Shown: positions 7,934 through 15,640, counted from the first letter of the stretch. The stretch: DNA of 57,661 bases from Candidatus Saccharimonadales bacterium (GCA_025450135.1 JANWHZ010000038.1:1-57661), one strand, 5' to 3'. A program made the numbers and translations. The notes: generated by a model not told the origin, from the letters alone.

Positions 7934-8443
7934 ATGAAGGTATTTATCATTGCAGCAATATCGGCCGATGGCCTGATGGGTATGAATGCCGATCAGCGCT
8001 CCCTTGACTGGCGTAGTCGTGAGGATGCGCAATTTTTTATTGAAGCTACCAAAGCGGCTCGCGTGATGGTAATGGGCTCGGCTACGTATAAGACGTTTAA
8101 GATGAAGCGCGCGCCTCCCGGCCGTCGCCTAATCGTCTACACGCACAATCTGTCGAGTATTAGTGGCGAGGGCGTCGAGACGACATCAGAGGAACCTGCA
8201 GTGCTTATTAGACGCCTTGCATTAGAAGGCTACACCGAAATCGCCATATGTGGTGGTGCCGCTATTCACTCGATGTTTCTCGCTGCTGGGTTGGTAGATG
8301 AGGTGTACCTTACTATCGAACCGGTTCTATTCGGCCAAGGCATTCCGTTTACCCGCGAGCCACTACGCGTGCCGCTGAAGCTGCTTGATACTACCAACTT
8401 GAATGCCAGCACGGTGTTGCTCCATTACGCGATCGAGAAATAG
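7934..8443 (+). CDS. Dihydrofolate reductase-family protein (DHFR / RibD C-terminal type)
   Basis: The 169-residue product has the DHFR fold signature: IIAAISADGLMG at the N-terminus, VMGSATYKTF in the NADPH-binding segment, and ICGGAAIHSMFL then EVYLTIEPVLFG near the C-terminus. These match NADPH-dependent dihydrofolate reductases and RibD-C reductases. With a thymidylate synthase-like gene 5.6 kb away, regeneration of tetrahydrofolate is the likelier role, but a pteridine or riboflavin-type reductase cannot be excluded. It is a single-gene unit, converging directly on the next gene with no spacer. Confidence 0.8.
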   Translation: MKVFIIAAISADGLMGMNADQRSLDWRSREDAQFFIEATKAARVMVMGSATYKTFKMKRAPPGRRLIVYTHNLSSISGEGVETTSEEPAVLIRRLALEGYTEIAICGGAAIHSMFLAAGLVDEVYLTIEPVLFGQGIPFTREPLRVPLKLLDTTNLNASTVLLHYAIEK

Positions 8444-9409
8444 CTAAAGAACCGGATTATGTATCCCCCACTTTGGCGGAAAAAAGTAGACGATAGGTTT
8501 CGGCGTTTCATGAAACCGGGCTTTGATTCTTCTGCGCGCACTGGCTAGTTCCGGCACAGCTTCCCGACAATATTTGTCAGTCTCGCAAAATAGCCCCTGG
8601 CAATCGATTGCATGTAACTTTCGGCCAAACAGTGTGGCAGGCGGAAGCTTCAGGCGTCGAAACTCGTCGTCTTGGTGCTCGGTCATCCACTGGATAACTT
8701 CAGCTGGCTTGAAATCGCCCAGATCAGTAAATACCTTCTGCATGCCGCGAAGCGCACCGGGACCAGGCATTGTAAAATCGTTCTCATCGAAGTTGACAAG
8801 GCTAGAATAATTTAGGTCTATAGCTATTTGATAGGCCATAAAGTTACCGATCAGCGGGTAGGAGCGAAGCAGCTCGAAGATCGCCTGCAGCGACGGTGCT
8901 ATCAGTAGCTTTGCGCCCAATCTGTCGGATAGGAACATGTGCCGGAAGAGTGCAACGTGGTTGAGATATTTTTTGTGGTGGCCGTAGGCGTCGTTAGCGC
9001 AGAGGATGAACGCGCCAGTGTATATAGCCGTCTGCGAGGCTGTGGCATGCTTGATTGCTTTAGTGAACTGGCCGCTTGCTAGGTCGTCGAGTGTTGGCTG
9101 ACGGCCAAGGAATGTGATGATAGTGTCCCAGGTTTCTGGCTTACTAAATGTCCGGAACGCAACGATTTGGAATAATCGATCTTCGTCATCGCATGGCACA
9201 GTATGATAGCAGACGTCGCGGATCATATATTGGCTGACGCGGTCCGCAGCTCTGAAAACATTGCAGAACTTGTATTCGTGCAGAATCGGGTCATCCGTCC
9301 AGGGGGCAGGCTTGCCTGCTAGCCGCCTTTGGAAAATTTGTTGGCGCTCGGAGGCAAAGTACCAGTACAGGTCATACACGCGTGGCCGTGGTATAGGTGG
9401 GCGCTTCAT
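8444..9409 (-). CDS. Putative DNA base hypermodification protein (5-hmdU DNA kinase helical-domain family)
   Basis: The 321-residue product strongly recalls the helical family described by comparative genomics next to phage 5-hydroxymethyluracil DNA kinases and thymine-hypermodification enzymes. The motifs are YWYFASERQQIFQRRL, PWTDDPIL, KFCNVFRAADRVSQYMIR near the start and a C-terminal CQGLFCETDKYCR. It has no membrane segment. It lies 3 bases after a thymidylate-kinase-like gene and shares that gene's promoter, giving exactly the kinase plus helical partner seen in the family, here as separate genes. The family call is from memory of sequence patterns. The modified base, and whether DNA is the substrate, are inference. 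Confidence 0.65.
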   Translation of the reverse strand: MKRPPIPRPRVYDLYWYFASERQQIFQRRLAGKPAPWTDDPILHEYKFCNVFRAADRVSQYMIRDVCYHTVPCDDEDRLFQIVAFRTFSKPETWDTIITFLGRQPTLDDLASGQFTKAIKHATASQTAIYTGAFILCANDAYGHHKKYLNHVALFRHMFLSDRLGAKLLIAPSLQAIFELLRSYPLIGNFMAYQIAIDLNYSSLVNFDENDFTMPGPGALRGMQKVFTDLGDFKPAEVIQWMTEHQDDEFRRLKLPPATLFGRKLHAIDCQGLFCETDKYCREAVPELASARRRIKARFHETPKPIVYFFPPKWGIHNPVL

Positions 9410-9412
9410 TGG

Positions 9413-10069
9413 CTAGTGGCTCACGGTTTCCATGTCGATATATGGCAGACCGAGGGTTTCGAGCAGGATCTGCCAAGTCTCAGCCAATGTACCGTCATTG
9501 GAAATTTCGTGGACAGTTACGCCCTCCTTCCGCTGCTCAGCAATCAATTCCTGGTAAAAGGCGTCTAGTTGCCTGTGCCGCTCGGCCGTAAGCTGGTGTG
9601 GCTTGAGACTTTCTTTACGTGTTACATACACGACTTCGGGCCGAATGAGCGGATCCCAGAACATGCGTTCCGCTGCAATCAGTTTATCTGTCTGATCCTT
9701 CGACAATATCGGACGCGAATAGGCGTAGGTGCTCCACCAGTATCGATCGAGTACGACATTGCCACCGGCCTGTAGTGTCGGGGCGATACGTGAAATGATT
9801 GAATCAACGTGTGCTGCAATGTGCATGAGCTGCAATGCTGGCTGCGTCACTTTGGATGTACTTGGCGCGCGTGTCACTTGGTTGCGGTGGAATCGATATA
9901 CCCATTCTCCTAATGTACCCTGATGTGATCCGGGAAAGAGGTCGGTGTACAGTGGTAAATTTGAAAAGAATTGCCCGTAGTAAGCAGCCACCAGCTTGAA
10001 TAGTGCGGTCTTGCCAGATCCATCGACGCCTTCTAAAACGACAAATCTTGGAGGTCTATTGTTGCTCAT
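9413..10069 (-). CDS. Thymidylate kinase-like P-loop kinase (possible 5-hmdU or modified-thymidine kinase)
   Basis: The 218-residue product has Walker A GVDGSGKT, a thymidylate-kinase-like LFPGSHQGTLGEWV and the canonical DRYWWSTYAYSRP. The lid region KESLKPHQL differs from ordinary TMP kinases. It is a second kinase of this family in the window, 1.6 kb from the larger fused one. It has its own promoter and is coupled to the hypermodification protein (3-base gap). It could be an ordinary dTMP kinase, a deoxynucleoside monophosphate kinase, or a kinase acting on modified thymine; the neighbour favours the last. Confidence 0.75.
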   Translation of the reverse strand: MSNNRPPRFVVLEGVDGSGKTALFKLVAAYYGQFFSNLPLYTDLFPGSHQGTLGEWVYRFHRNQVTRAPSTSKVTQPALQLMHIAAHVDSIISRIAPTLQAGGNVVLDRYWWSTYAYSRPILSKDQTDKLIAAERMFWDPLIRPEVVYVTRKESLKPHQLTAERHRQLDAFYQELIAEQRKEGVTVHEISNDGTLAETWQILLETLGLPYIDMETVSH

Positions 10070-10094
10070 CTAGTAACTTCTCTCGATTACGTGC

Positions 10095-10123
10095 ATTGTA
10101 CTGGTTCGCTTCTCTATGGACAA
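10095..10123 (-). promoter_or_regulatory. Promoter of the kinase / hypermodification pair
   Basis: The reverse strand has -35 TTGTCC (10123-10118), a 17-base spacer and -10 TACAAT (10100-10095), 26 bases before the kinase ATG. It makes the two genes a separate transcription unit from the dCTP deaminase-like gene upstream. Confidence 0.6.
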
Positions 10124-10131
10124 GGCGTTCC

Positions 10132-10845
10132 CTAGGGGACTGTTTTTAGTAGCGGGATAGCAGGCGGCAGCGCCCGTTTGTCGAGATAGGCCCGAGGCAG
10201 CATTAAGGCCGGCTCCCAGTTCTCGATCAATGCAGCGATATTGGTTCCACTTTGGTATTTGCCGCTGAAGCCACCATCGCGCCCTTCGCCGTAGGCGCCA
10301 AGAACGTCTCCGGTGTCGTGGAACATTATCTGGGCAATCCGCTCGCCCACCGGTAATACAACCGTCTCGCGTTGGTTCAGGTTGTAGATCTCGAGCGTTA
10401 GCCGGTTGATATACCCGGGATCGATCCAACCTGCGTCAAAACATACTGCAATACCATTGCGGCCCCATGTGGATCGGGCTTTGACTTCGCATGCGCCTGG
10501 TGGCAAAATGCCGAAGAATTCATGCGTGTGCCCAAGTATGCGTTCGCCTGGACGAAGAGGGATGATCGGGTGGTCCTTTGGGATGCCGTGCAGCAATGTC
10601 ACCCCGTTTTGTTTACACCACTCAGCATGCGGCATGGCTTTGAGCGGCGCACCGAAGTAGCGTCCGACGTCATCTTGGTCAAAGGGGTTGTATACCGGAT
10701 GGTCGTGAATGCGCTCAGTACGGTAATAATAATGACCGAGCGTCACATCTAAGCTAGCTTGGCTGACGTGCTTTGTATTGAACGGTATGCACATGATGTG
10801 CCCGTTATCTACTGCGTCCAAAATCTGCGTATTACTGTAGACCAT
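10132..10845 (-). CDS. dcd: dCTP deaminase / dUTPase-superfamily protein
   Basis: The 237-residue product belongs to the trimeric dCTP deaminase/dUTPase fold: SQASLDVTLG, ACEVKARSTWGRNGI (substrate-binding Ser/Arg), AGWIDPGYINRLTLEIYN with the Glu that serves as catalytic residue in dCTP deaminases, and a C-terminal GFSGKYQSGT. The expected role is dCTP to dUTP, feeding dUMP synthesis, or direct dUMP formation if bifunctional. I start at 10845, where GGAGGAG sits just before the ATG; an upstream ATG at 10872 lacks this. It is longer than usual (about 190) by an insert near residues 50-85 and a C-terminal tail. Confidence 0.85.
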   Translation of the reverse strand: MVYSNTQILDAVDNGHIMCIPFNTKHVSQASLDVTLGHYYYRTERIHDHPVYNPFDQDDVGRYFGAPLKAMPHAEWCKQNGVTLLHGIPKDHPIIPLRPGERILGHTHEFFGILPPGACEVKARSTWGRNGIAVCFDAGWIDPGYINRLTLEIYNLNQRETVVLPVGERIAQIMFHDTGDVLGAYGEGRDGGFSGKYQSGTNIAALIENWEPALMLPRAYLDKRALPPAIPLLKTVP

Positions 10846-10939
10846 CTCTCCTCCGGCTGCGCATTTTTCCATAGGCGCACCGCTAATTCAAGTGTAAAAA
10901 GTACTACCATATAGCGGTGTTGCGGCAGCCTTTTTCCTC

Positions 10940-10945
10940 TATAAT
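10940..10945 (+). promoter_or_regulatory. -10 box of the forward kinase-to-thyA operon
   Basis: A perfect TATAAT lies 19 bases before the ATG at 10965. It falls inside the longer reading from 10917, which argues against that earlier start. The -35 region is poor. Confidence 0.55.
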
Positions 10946-10964
10946 TTCCGCTAATGAGGCCTGT

Positions 10965-11978
10965 ATGGAAGACGTAACGGTCAGGCGTGTACTTCAAAAG
11001 TACGGATTAGAGGTGTTTCAGCTGTACCCACTGCAAAAGGGCTATCGTAACGAGTCGCACCCTGTGCGTCTCGAAGGCGGGCGGCTGGTCAACCTTATTT
11101 TGTATAAGCACGAGCCGGGAGTCGTTGAACTAATCCGCCGCACTAATTCAATTGGTGAGTTTCTAGTTACTGCTGGCTTCCCTGCGCGGTCACCGGTTGA
11201 TGGGCGCATTATGAAAGTGTCAGCGGCTAGGCTCTCGCGGTACGCTGGTATATATCACTATCTACCTGGACAGACGATCCCGTGGGAGGCGTATACCCAA
11301 GAGCATATTAAGCTACTAGGCAAAACAATGGCAGGGCTGCACTCTGCATTGCGTATCTACGATGGCGTAGAGTTGCCCCAAGTCGCGGTGGAGTATAGTC
11401 ACATCGTGCGTTGCATGCAGCGTTACTTTGCCAGTAGTCAAGTTAACAGTGCGGTGACTACTAAACTGGAAGTTCGGGTTGCTCCTGCTATATTTTCACG
11501 GCTATTGCCCATACTTAAGAGATGCGAAACGCTGGCAGGCCAACAAGCGCTACATATGGACTTCGTACGAGGTAATATTTTGTTTTCGGATGACGAACCG
11601 TTAGTAGTTACTGGAGTTCTCGATTTTGAAAAGGCAGCCTATGGGCATCCACTGTTTGATGTGGCACGGACGCTTGCCTTTTTACTAGTTGATTGCAAAT
11701 ATAAGCCAGCAGATAAAGTTAGGAAATACTTTGTGGCGTCGGGTTACCAGAAGCGTGGCAAGCGAAGATTAGAGCATGTGGTAGTACTTAGAAATAATCG
11801 ACGGGTTGCACTGCTAGAGGAGCTGCTCGATCTGTTTCTGCTATATGATTTCTACAAATTCTTGCGCCACAATCCCTATGAGGCATTATCCCAAAACGAG
11901 CACTACGTACGAACGCGTAGTCTGCTGCTTAGGCGTGGCGTAATAACTACTACGCCCATCGGTAGCTCGCTAGCCTAA
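10965..11978 (+). CDS. APH/choline-kinase-fold small-molecule kinase
   Basis: The 337-residue product has the aminoglycoside/choline phosphotransferase signature: HMDFVRGNILF (catalytic HxDxxxxN), GVLDFEKAAYGHPLFDVART (metal-binding DFE) and the N-terminal lobe GGRLVNLILYKHE. It would phosphorylate a hydroxyl on a small molecule. GAGG lies 5 bases before the ATG at 10965. It is followed after 41 bases by a nucleotidyltransferase, a kinase-plus-transferase order typical of CDP-alcohol or nucleotide-activated precursor synthesis; HIT-deaminase and thyA-type genes follow. The substrate is unknown; antibiotic resistance is unlikely given the context. Confidence 0.75.
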   Translation: MEDVTVRRVLQKYGLEVFQLYPLQKGYRNESHPVRLEGGRLVNLILYKHEPGVVELIRRTNSIGEFLVTAGFPARSPVDGRIMKVSAARLSRYAGIYHYLPGQTIPWEAYTQEHIKLLGKTMAGLHSALRIYDGVELPQVAVEYSHIVRCMQRYFASSQVNSAVTTKLEVRVAPAIFSRLLPILKRCETLAGQQALHMDFVRGNILFSDDEPLVVTGVLDFEKAAYGHPLFDVARTLAFLLVDCKYKPADKVRKYFVASGYQKRGKRRLEHVVVLRNNRRVALLEELLDLFLLYDFYKFLRHNPYEALSQNEHYVRTRSLLLRRGVITTTPIGSSLA

Positions 11979-12019
11979 AGGTTGCTACAATAAAACCATA
12001 CTGTGGAGGAGTAACAGCT

Positions 12020-12577
12020 ATGGCGGCCGGTTGGAAAAAACGGTTTGTGTCGCAGAGCGATCTATTAACGCTGAGTGAACAACTCAAGGAAAGAAATAAG
12101 AAGGTGGTCTTTACGGCTGGTTCTTGGGACTTGCTGCATGTCGGCCAAGTGCGGTATCTTGAAATCGCTAAAACATATGGCGATGTCTTGGTTGTCGGAA
12201 TCAGTAGTAATGAGGCTATCAAACGCGTGAAAGGTCCGAATAAACCTATCCTCGACGAACGTGTCAGAGCAGAGGTCATCTCCTCACTTCGAGCAGTCGA
12301 CTTTGTCACGATGTTGCCCGAGCCGAGCTGTGTGCCGACATTGGGCTTATTAAGGCCTGACGTATATATCATTCCCGAGGAGGAGTGGGCCAGTGATTAC
12401 AAGAACTCCAAGGAATACAAGACAGTAACTAAATATGGTGGCGAGGTCATGGTGCTGCAGCGTCAATCTACACTGATTTCGACTAGCAAAATTGTTCAGC
12501 GCGCGATAGGTGGCCATCTGGGTGAAGTATTCAAAGAGTTTGTTGAGCTCCGCAAGACACCATTAAGGGATAAGTAG
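12020..12577 (+). CDS. Nucleotidyltransferase (RfaE/TagD-like cytidylyl- or adenylyltransferase) with an altered HxGH motif
   Basis: The 185-residue product has the cytidylyltransferase-like fold: FTAGSWDLLHVGQVRYLEIA, then VVGISSNEAIKRVKG, LRAVDFVTMLPE and the C-terminal STSKIVQR. Family members transfer CMP or AMP to phosphorylated alcohols or sugars. The active-site HxGH reads HVGQ, so the second catalytic histidine is glutamine. GGAGGAG precedes the ATG. The stop overlaps the next start (TAGTG), so the operon is translationally coupled. Together with the upstream kinase it could make a nucleotide-activated alcohol; the substrate is not evident. Confidence 0.75.
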   Translation: MAAGWKKRFVSQSDLLTLSEQLKERNKKVVFTAGSWDLLHVGQVRYLEIAKTYGDVLVVGISSNEAIKRVKGPNKPILDERVRAEVISSLRAVDFVTMLPEPSCVPTLGLLRPDVYIIPEEEWASDYKNSKEYKTVTKYGGEVMVLQRQSTLISTSKIVQRAIGGHLGEVFKEFVELRKTPLRDK

Positions 12578-13548
12578 TGAATCTCAGCCCTGACGAGCAG
12601 AAGCAGCAAGAGTATTACCGCGATGCGCGGACCTCAGGGTATTACGATCAGATTTGGCAAACTGTTGGTAAGTGTGTGTTTTGTGACATGCGCGATAAAT
12701 ATATTTTCTATGAGGAGAATGGTATCGTCATGACGGTACCGCTGTATGCCTATATTGACGGCAATATCATGATCATTCCACACCGGCACGTGCGATCAGT
12801 GAAAGAATTGACGCCCAGCGAGTGGGAAACGATGCGTAAAATGATGTACCTTGCCAAGAAATTGGTGCGCAAGGTTCATGGCCTAAAGGGCATGCAGATA
12901 ATCCAGAAAGATGGCAGCGAAGCACAAAGTACCGTGGAACACTTGCATTTTCACTGTATTCCTTTTGACGCGCCAGATCTTAGTATTTGGAACTATCGCA
13001 AACTGAAGTACACGCCACTTGAGAATGCGGCTTTATATAAGGCTGAATCGTCAGAAATTGAAAAATTGGGTGGAAAGTTTGATGAAAAGTACGCCGAACA
13101 ATTGCCAGCTAGCCAGAATAAAAAGGAACTGTACCGTGCGGCGTTTATGCAAGCGTTCATGAACAAGAAAGCATCTGCCGCCAAGAAGACGGCTCAAGTT
13201 GGTGCATCTATCATCGCCGGGGGCCGAATCATCTCGAAGTGTAATGCCAGCCTCACCGAAGATCCAATAGAAGTTGAAAAAGATAATGGCTGGGCAAGCC
13301 CTCCCACCGTTTCACATGCTGAGGAGCGAGTGATTGGGCAAGCAGCCAAGGAAGGATTACAGCTGCAAGGTGTAACGATGATTGTTACGATGTCACCATG
13401 CATGGCGTGTTCACGGCTCATTGCGAACGCTGGTATTAAAGAGCTCCACTACGTCGACGAATGGTGGGACCATGATGCGATCGAGTTTCTTAAAAAGCAG
13501 GGAGTGAAAGTGGTGAAAGTTCCCTATAAGAGAAGTGGGAAGACGTGA
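12577..13548 (+). CDS. HIT-domain protein fused to a (d)CMP deaminase-like domain
   Basis: This 323-residue protein joins two nucleotide enzymes. Residues about 15-150 are a HIT domain: KCVFCDMRDKYIF, NIMIIPHRH and the histidine triad HLHFHC. Residues about 185-320 are a cytidine/dCMP deaminase domain with HAEERVIGQAA (zinc His and catalytic Glu) and SPCMACS (two zinc Cys). HIT enzymes hydrolyse or transfer nucleoside monophosphates. The deaminase would convert dCMP (or a modified dCMP) to dUMP, the substrate of the synthase encoded next. It starts at GTG, overlaps the previous stop by one base and overlaps the next gene. This fusion is unusual to my knowledge. Confidence 0.8.
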   Translation: MNLSPDEQKQQEYYRDARTSGYYDQIWQTVGKCVFCDMRDKYIFYEENGIVMTVPLYAYIDGNIMIIPHRHVRSVKELTPSEWETMRKMMYLAKKLVRKVHGLKGMQIIQKDGSEAQSTVEHLHFHCIPFDAPDLSIWNYRKLKYTPLENAALYKAESSEIEKLGGKFDEKYAEQLPASQNKKELYRAAFMQAFMNKKASAAKKTAQVGASIIAGGRIISKCNASLTEDPIEVEKDNGWASPPTVSHAEERVIGQAAKEGLQLQGVTMIVTMSPCMACSRLIANAGIKELHYVDEWWDHDAIEFLKKQGVKVVKVPYKRSGKT

Positions 13549-14357
13549 TGGCGCATCCCGAATACCAATATTTACGATTGATGGCCGAAATTATTAAAGA
13601 CGGTAAGACAAAGCAAACGCGCGGAATACATCCAATTAAAACAATTTTTGGCTCGCAATTACGCTTTGATATGCGCTATGGCTTTCCGCTGTTAACCACT
13701 AAAAGAATGCCCTTTAAGATTCTACTCCATGAACTCTTATGGTTTGTCTCTGGCAGCTCTGAGGTGGCATATCTGCATGAGCATGGCATTCATTATTGGG
13801 ATGGGTTTTTGAATGGCAAAACTGACCTTGGCCGAGTATATGGGGTTCAGTGGCGACATTGGAAACGGCCGGATGGTAGCGAGTTTGACCAACTGCAGTG
13901 GGCTATCGACGAGATCAAAAATCATCCGAATTCCAAGGCTATTTTAGTAAGCGCGTGGAATGCCGGCGAGCTAAAAGAAATGCGGCTGCCGCCGTGCCAC
14001 ACGATGTTCCAATTTGACGTGACTAAAGGTAAGCTGCGGATGATGCTTTACCAACGCTCCTGGGATGTTTTTCTGGGCGGGCCTTTCAACATCGCACAAT
14101 ATGCCATGCTGCTGCTGATGGTAGCGCACGTAACTGGTCTTGAAGCTCGTGAACTGATAATCTCTGTCGGCGATACACACTTATACACCAACCATATAGA
14201 GCCAGCTAAAGAGCAGCTACGACGCAAGCCTTACCCCTTCCCTACCCTCAAAATAATTGGCGACGTAAAGAGTATCGATGACTTCAAAGAGGATAATTTC
14301 GTCCTAGAAGATTATCAGTATCATCCTCATATTAAAGCTGATCTTGTTATTGTTTAA
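13548..14357 (+). CDS. thyA: Thymidylate synthase-family protein (ThyA-like; possibly dUMP hydroxymethyltransferase)
   Basis: The 269-residue product is full length: FPLLTTKRMPFKILLHELLW, the nucleophile in LPPCHTMFQF, LYQRSWDVFLGGPFNIAQY with the Asn that selects dUMP over dCMP, and VGDTHLYTNH. Expected reaction: dUMP plus methylene-tetrahydrofolate to dTMP. Differences from E. coli ThyA are the phosphate-binding loop (RTGTGT replaced by RGIHPI), SCDVFLGLP to SWDVFLGGP, and GGDTHLY to VGDTHLY. Such changes could mark a hydroxymethylating relative, which cannot be decided from sequence alone. The ATG at 13548 overlaps the upstream TGA; a GTG at 13545 is also possible. Its end overlaps a convergent gene by 11 bases. 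Confidence 0.88.
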   Translation: MAHPEYQYLRLMAEIIKDGKTKQTRGIHPIKTIFGSQLRFDMRYGFPLLTTKRMPFKILLHELLWFVSGSSEVAYLHEHGIHYWDGFLNGKTDLGRVYGVQWRHWKRPDGSEFDQLQWAIDEIKNHPNSKAILVSAWNAGELKEMRLPPCHTMFQFDVTKGKLRMMLYQRSWDVFLGGPFNIAQYAMLLLMVAHVTGLEARELIISVGDTHLYTNHIEPAKEQLRRKPYPFPTLKIIGDVKSIDDFKEDNFVLEDYQYHPHIKADLVIV

Positions 14358-15513
14358 GCTGCTGATATATCGCAAGATGTTCTTTGCACATGCGCTCGGC
14401 GGTAAAACGAGCTTCAAACATAGCGCGACATGCACTACGATTAAATGTATTGAGCTTCGTCAGCGCTTGGCTGAGCCTATCGCTGGTGGCAGCTTCATCC
14501 AGCTGACCGGTGCCTAAGATCTGTTTCTGTACGACACACCCGATTCCATCGCTCGTTATGAGCTCGGGTATAGCACCGGAGTCTAACCCTATAACTGGTG
14601 TCCCACTCGCGAGTGCTTCAATAACTACCATGCCGAAAGGTTCGTCGAAGGTTGAAGGGACAACTAGCGCCTGAGCATTTCCTAAAAACTCCTGGCGCTT
14701 TCTTGCAGGTACGAAGCCGGCGTCAATAATATACTTCCCAAAGTGTGGCTTGATTCGTTCCTCCCAATAGGCATCCTTACCGCTACCGGCGTAATGTTTG
14801 CCAGCTATTTTAAGTGTCAGCGGTTCAGTCGGGTGTACCTGATTATATGATTTGACTGCCGAGATCGCTAGGTGAACACCTTTTGGCTCGATGATGCGGC
14901 CCAAATACGCGATGTAACTGTTAGTGGGTGTGGCAACAGGTTCTAGCTCGTGTTCGGGTAGGCCATGATAGATGTTTCCTACCCAATTTGTTTTTGTCGG
15001 CATGCCGCTGCGCTGTGCGTACGACAAAGAAATCCAAGGTAGATCAGTATATTTGGGAAAATTGTTCTTATATTTAACAAGGAAGTTAAACGGGTCATGA
15101 TGAGTAAATACGACCGGTTTAGTGCATAGCTTAGCAAACGGCAGAGCGATTTCCTCCTCGTTGGTGTACATATGTACTATGTCAAGCTCGTTCGCATTCG
15201 CCATGTCATACGCATTGGCGATAAGCTCGGCCTGCACCTGTCGAGCTAGAGTGATAAATGTGAACGGGTGTTTTTTCAAAAGATCAGTGTAGGTGTCGCC
15301 ACGTCCGGCAAGCTCTTGCTCAAAATAAGTTAGGTCGGCTGTGATATTGTGCGCTTTCGTATCGACGGGACCTGGTGTAAACAGAGTCACGTTGGCGCCG
15401 AGCGCCTGAAGGCCGTCCGCCAGTTGCAGTGCTAGCGCGGCAGGCGAAAATATCACCTGTGGCAAGATGTCACGGTGCATAAAGATATGCGGAATAACGA
15501 TACCAATACGCAC
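14347..15513 (-). CDS. Glycosyltransferase family 4 protein
   Basis: The 388-residue product has the GT-B layout: an N-terminal acceptor domain (MRIGIVIPHIF, PAALALQLADGLQALGANV) and a C-terminal nucleotide-sugar domain with AYLGRIIEPKGVHLAI and FDEPFGMVVIEALASGTPVIG (the E-x7-E pair). It transfers a sugar from an NDP-donor, probably to a glycolipid or surface glycan. It starts at GTG without a clear ribosome-binding site, 19 bases after the stop of a small acidic gene, and overlaps the thyA-like gene tail to tail. Substrate unknown. Confidence 0.85.
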   Translation of the reverse strand: MRIGIVIPHIFMHRDILPQVIFSPAALALQLADGLQALGANVTLFTPGPVDTKAHNITADLTYFEQELAGRGDTYTDLLKKHPFTFITLARQVQAELIANAYDMANANELDIVHMYTNEEEIALPFAKLCTKPVVFTHHDPFNFLVKYKNNFPKYTDLPWISLSYAQRSGMPTKTNWVGNIYHGLPEHELEPVATPTNSYIAYLGRIIEPKGVHLAISAVKSYNQVHPTEPLTLKIAGKHYAGSGKDAYWEERIKPHFGKYIIDAGFVPARKRQEFLGNAQALVVPSTFDEPFGMVVIEALASGTPVIGLDSGAIPELITSDGIGCVVQKQILGTGQLDEAATSDRLSQALTKLNTFNRSACRAMFEARFTAERMCKEHLAIYQQLKQ

Positions 15514-15532
15514 AGGTCGATGAGCCGCTAGA

Positions 15533-15640
15533 TTATTCTTCGTTTTCTTCGCTTTTTTCGTCGAGGAAGCTTAAGTCAAGTTCTTCGTCGGCGCCCATAT
15601 CATCATCGTAATAGCCGTCAGCTTGTGTATTATCAGCCAT
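15533..15640 (-). CDS. Very small acidic protein (35 aa)
   Basis: A 35-codon frame reads MADNTQADGYYDDDMGADEE then LDLSFLDEKSEENEE and stop. AGGGA lies upstream of the ATG. Over 40% of residues are Asp or Glu and none is cysteine. It is placed between the rplA terminator and the glycosyltransferase, and probably leads that transcript. Function unknown; its size and charge suggest an intrinsically disordered binding peptide. Confidence 0.55.
   Translation of the reverse strand: MADNTQADGYYDDDMGADEELDLSFLDEKSEENEE

Noticed and set aside
10917-10964. N-terminal extension of the APH-fold kinase
   Set aside because: It would include the TATAAT -10 box; the ATG at 10965 has a proper ribosome-binding site.
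10965-11978. Aminoglycoside-resistance gene
   Set aside because: It shares only the APH fold; gene context is biosynthetic.
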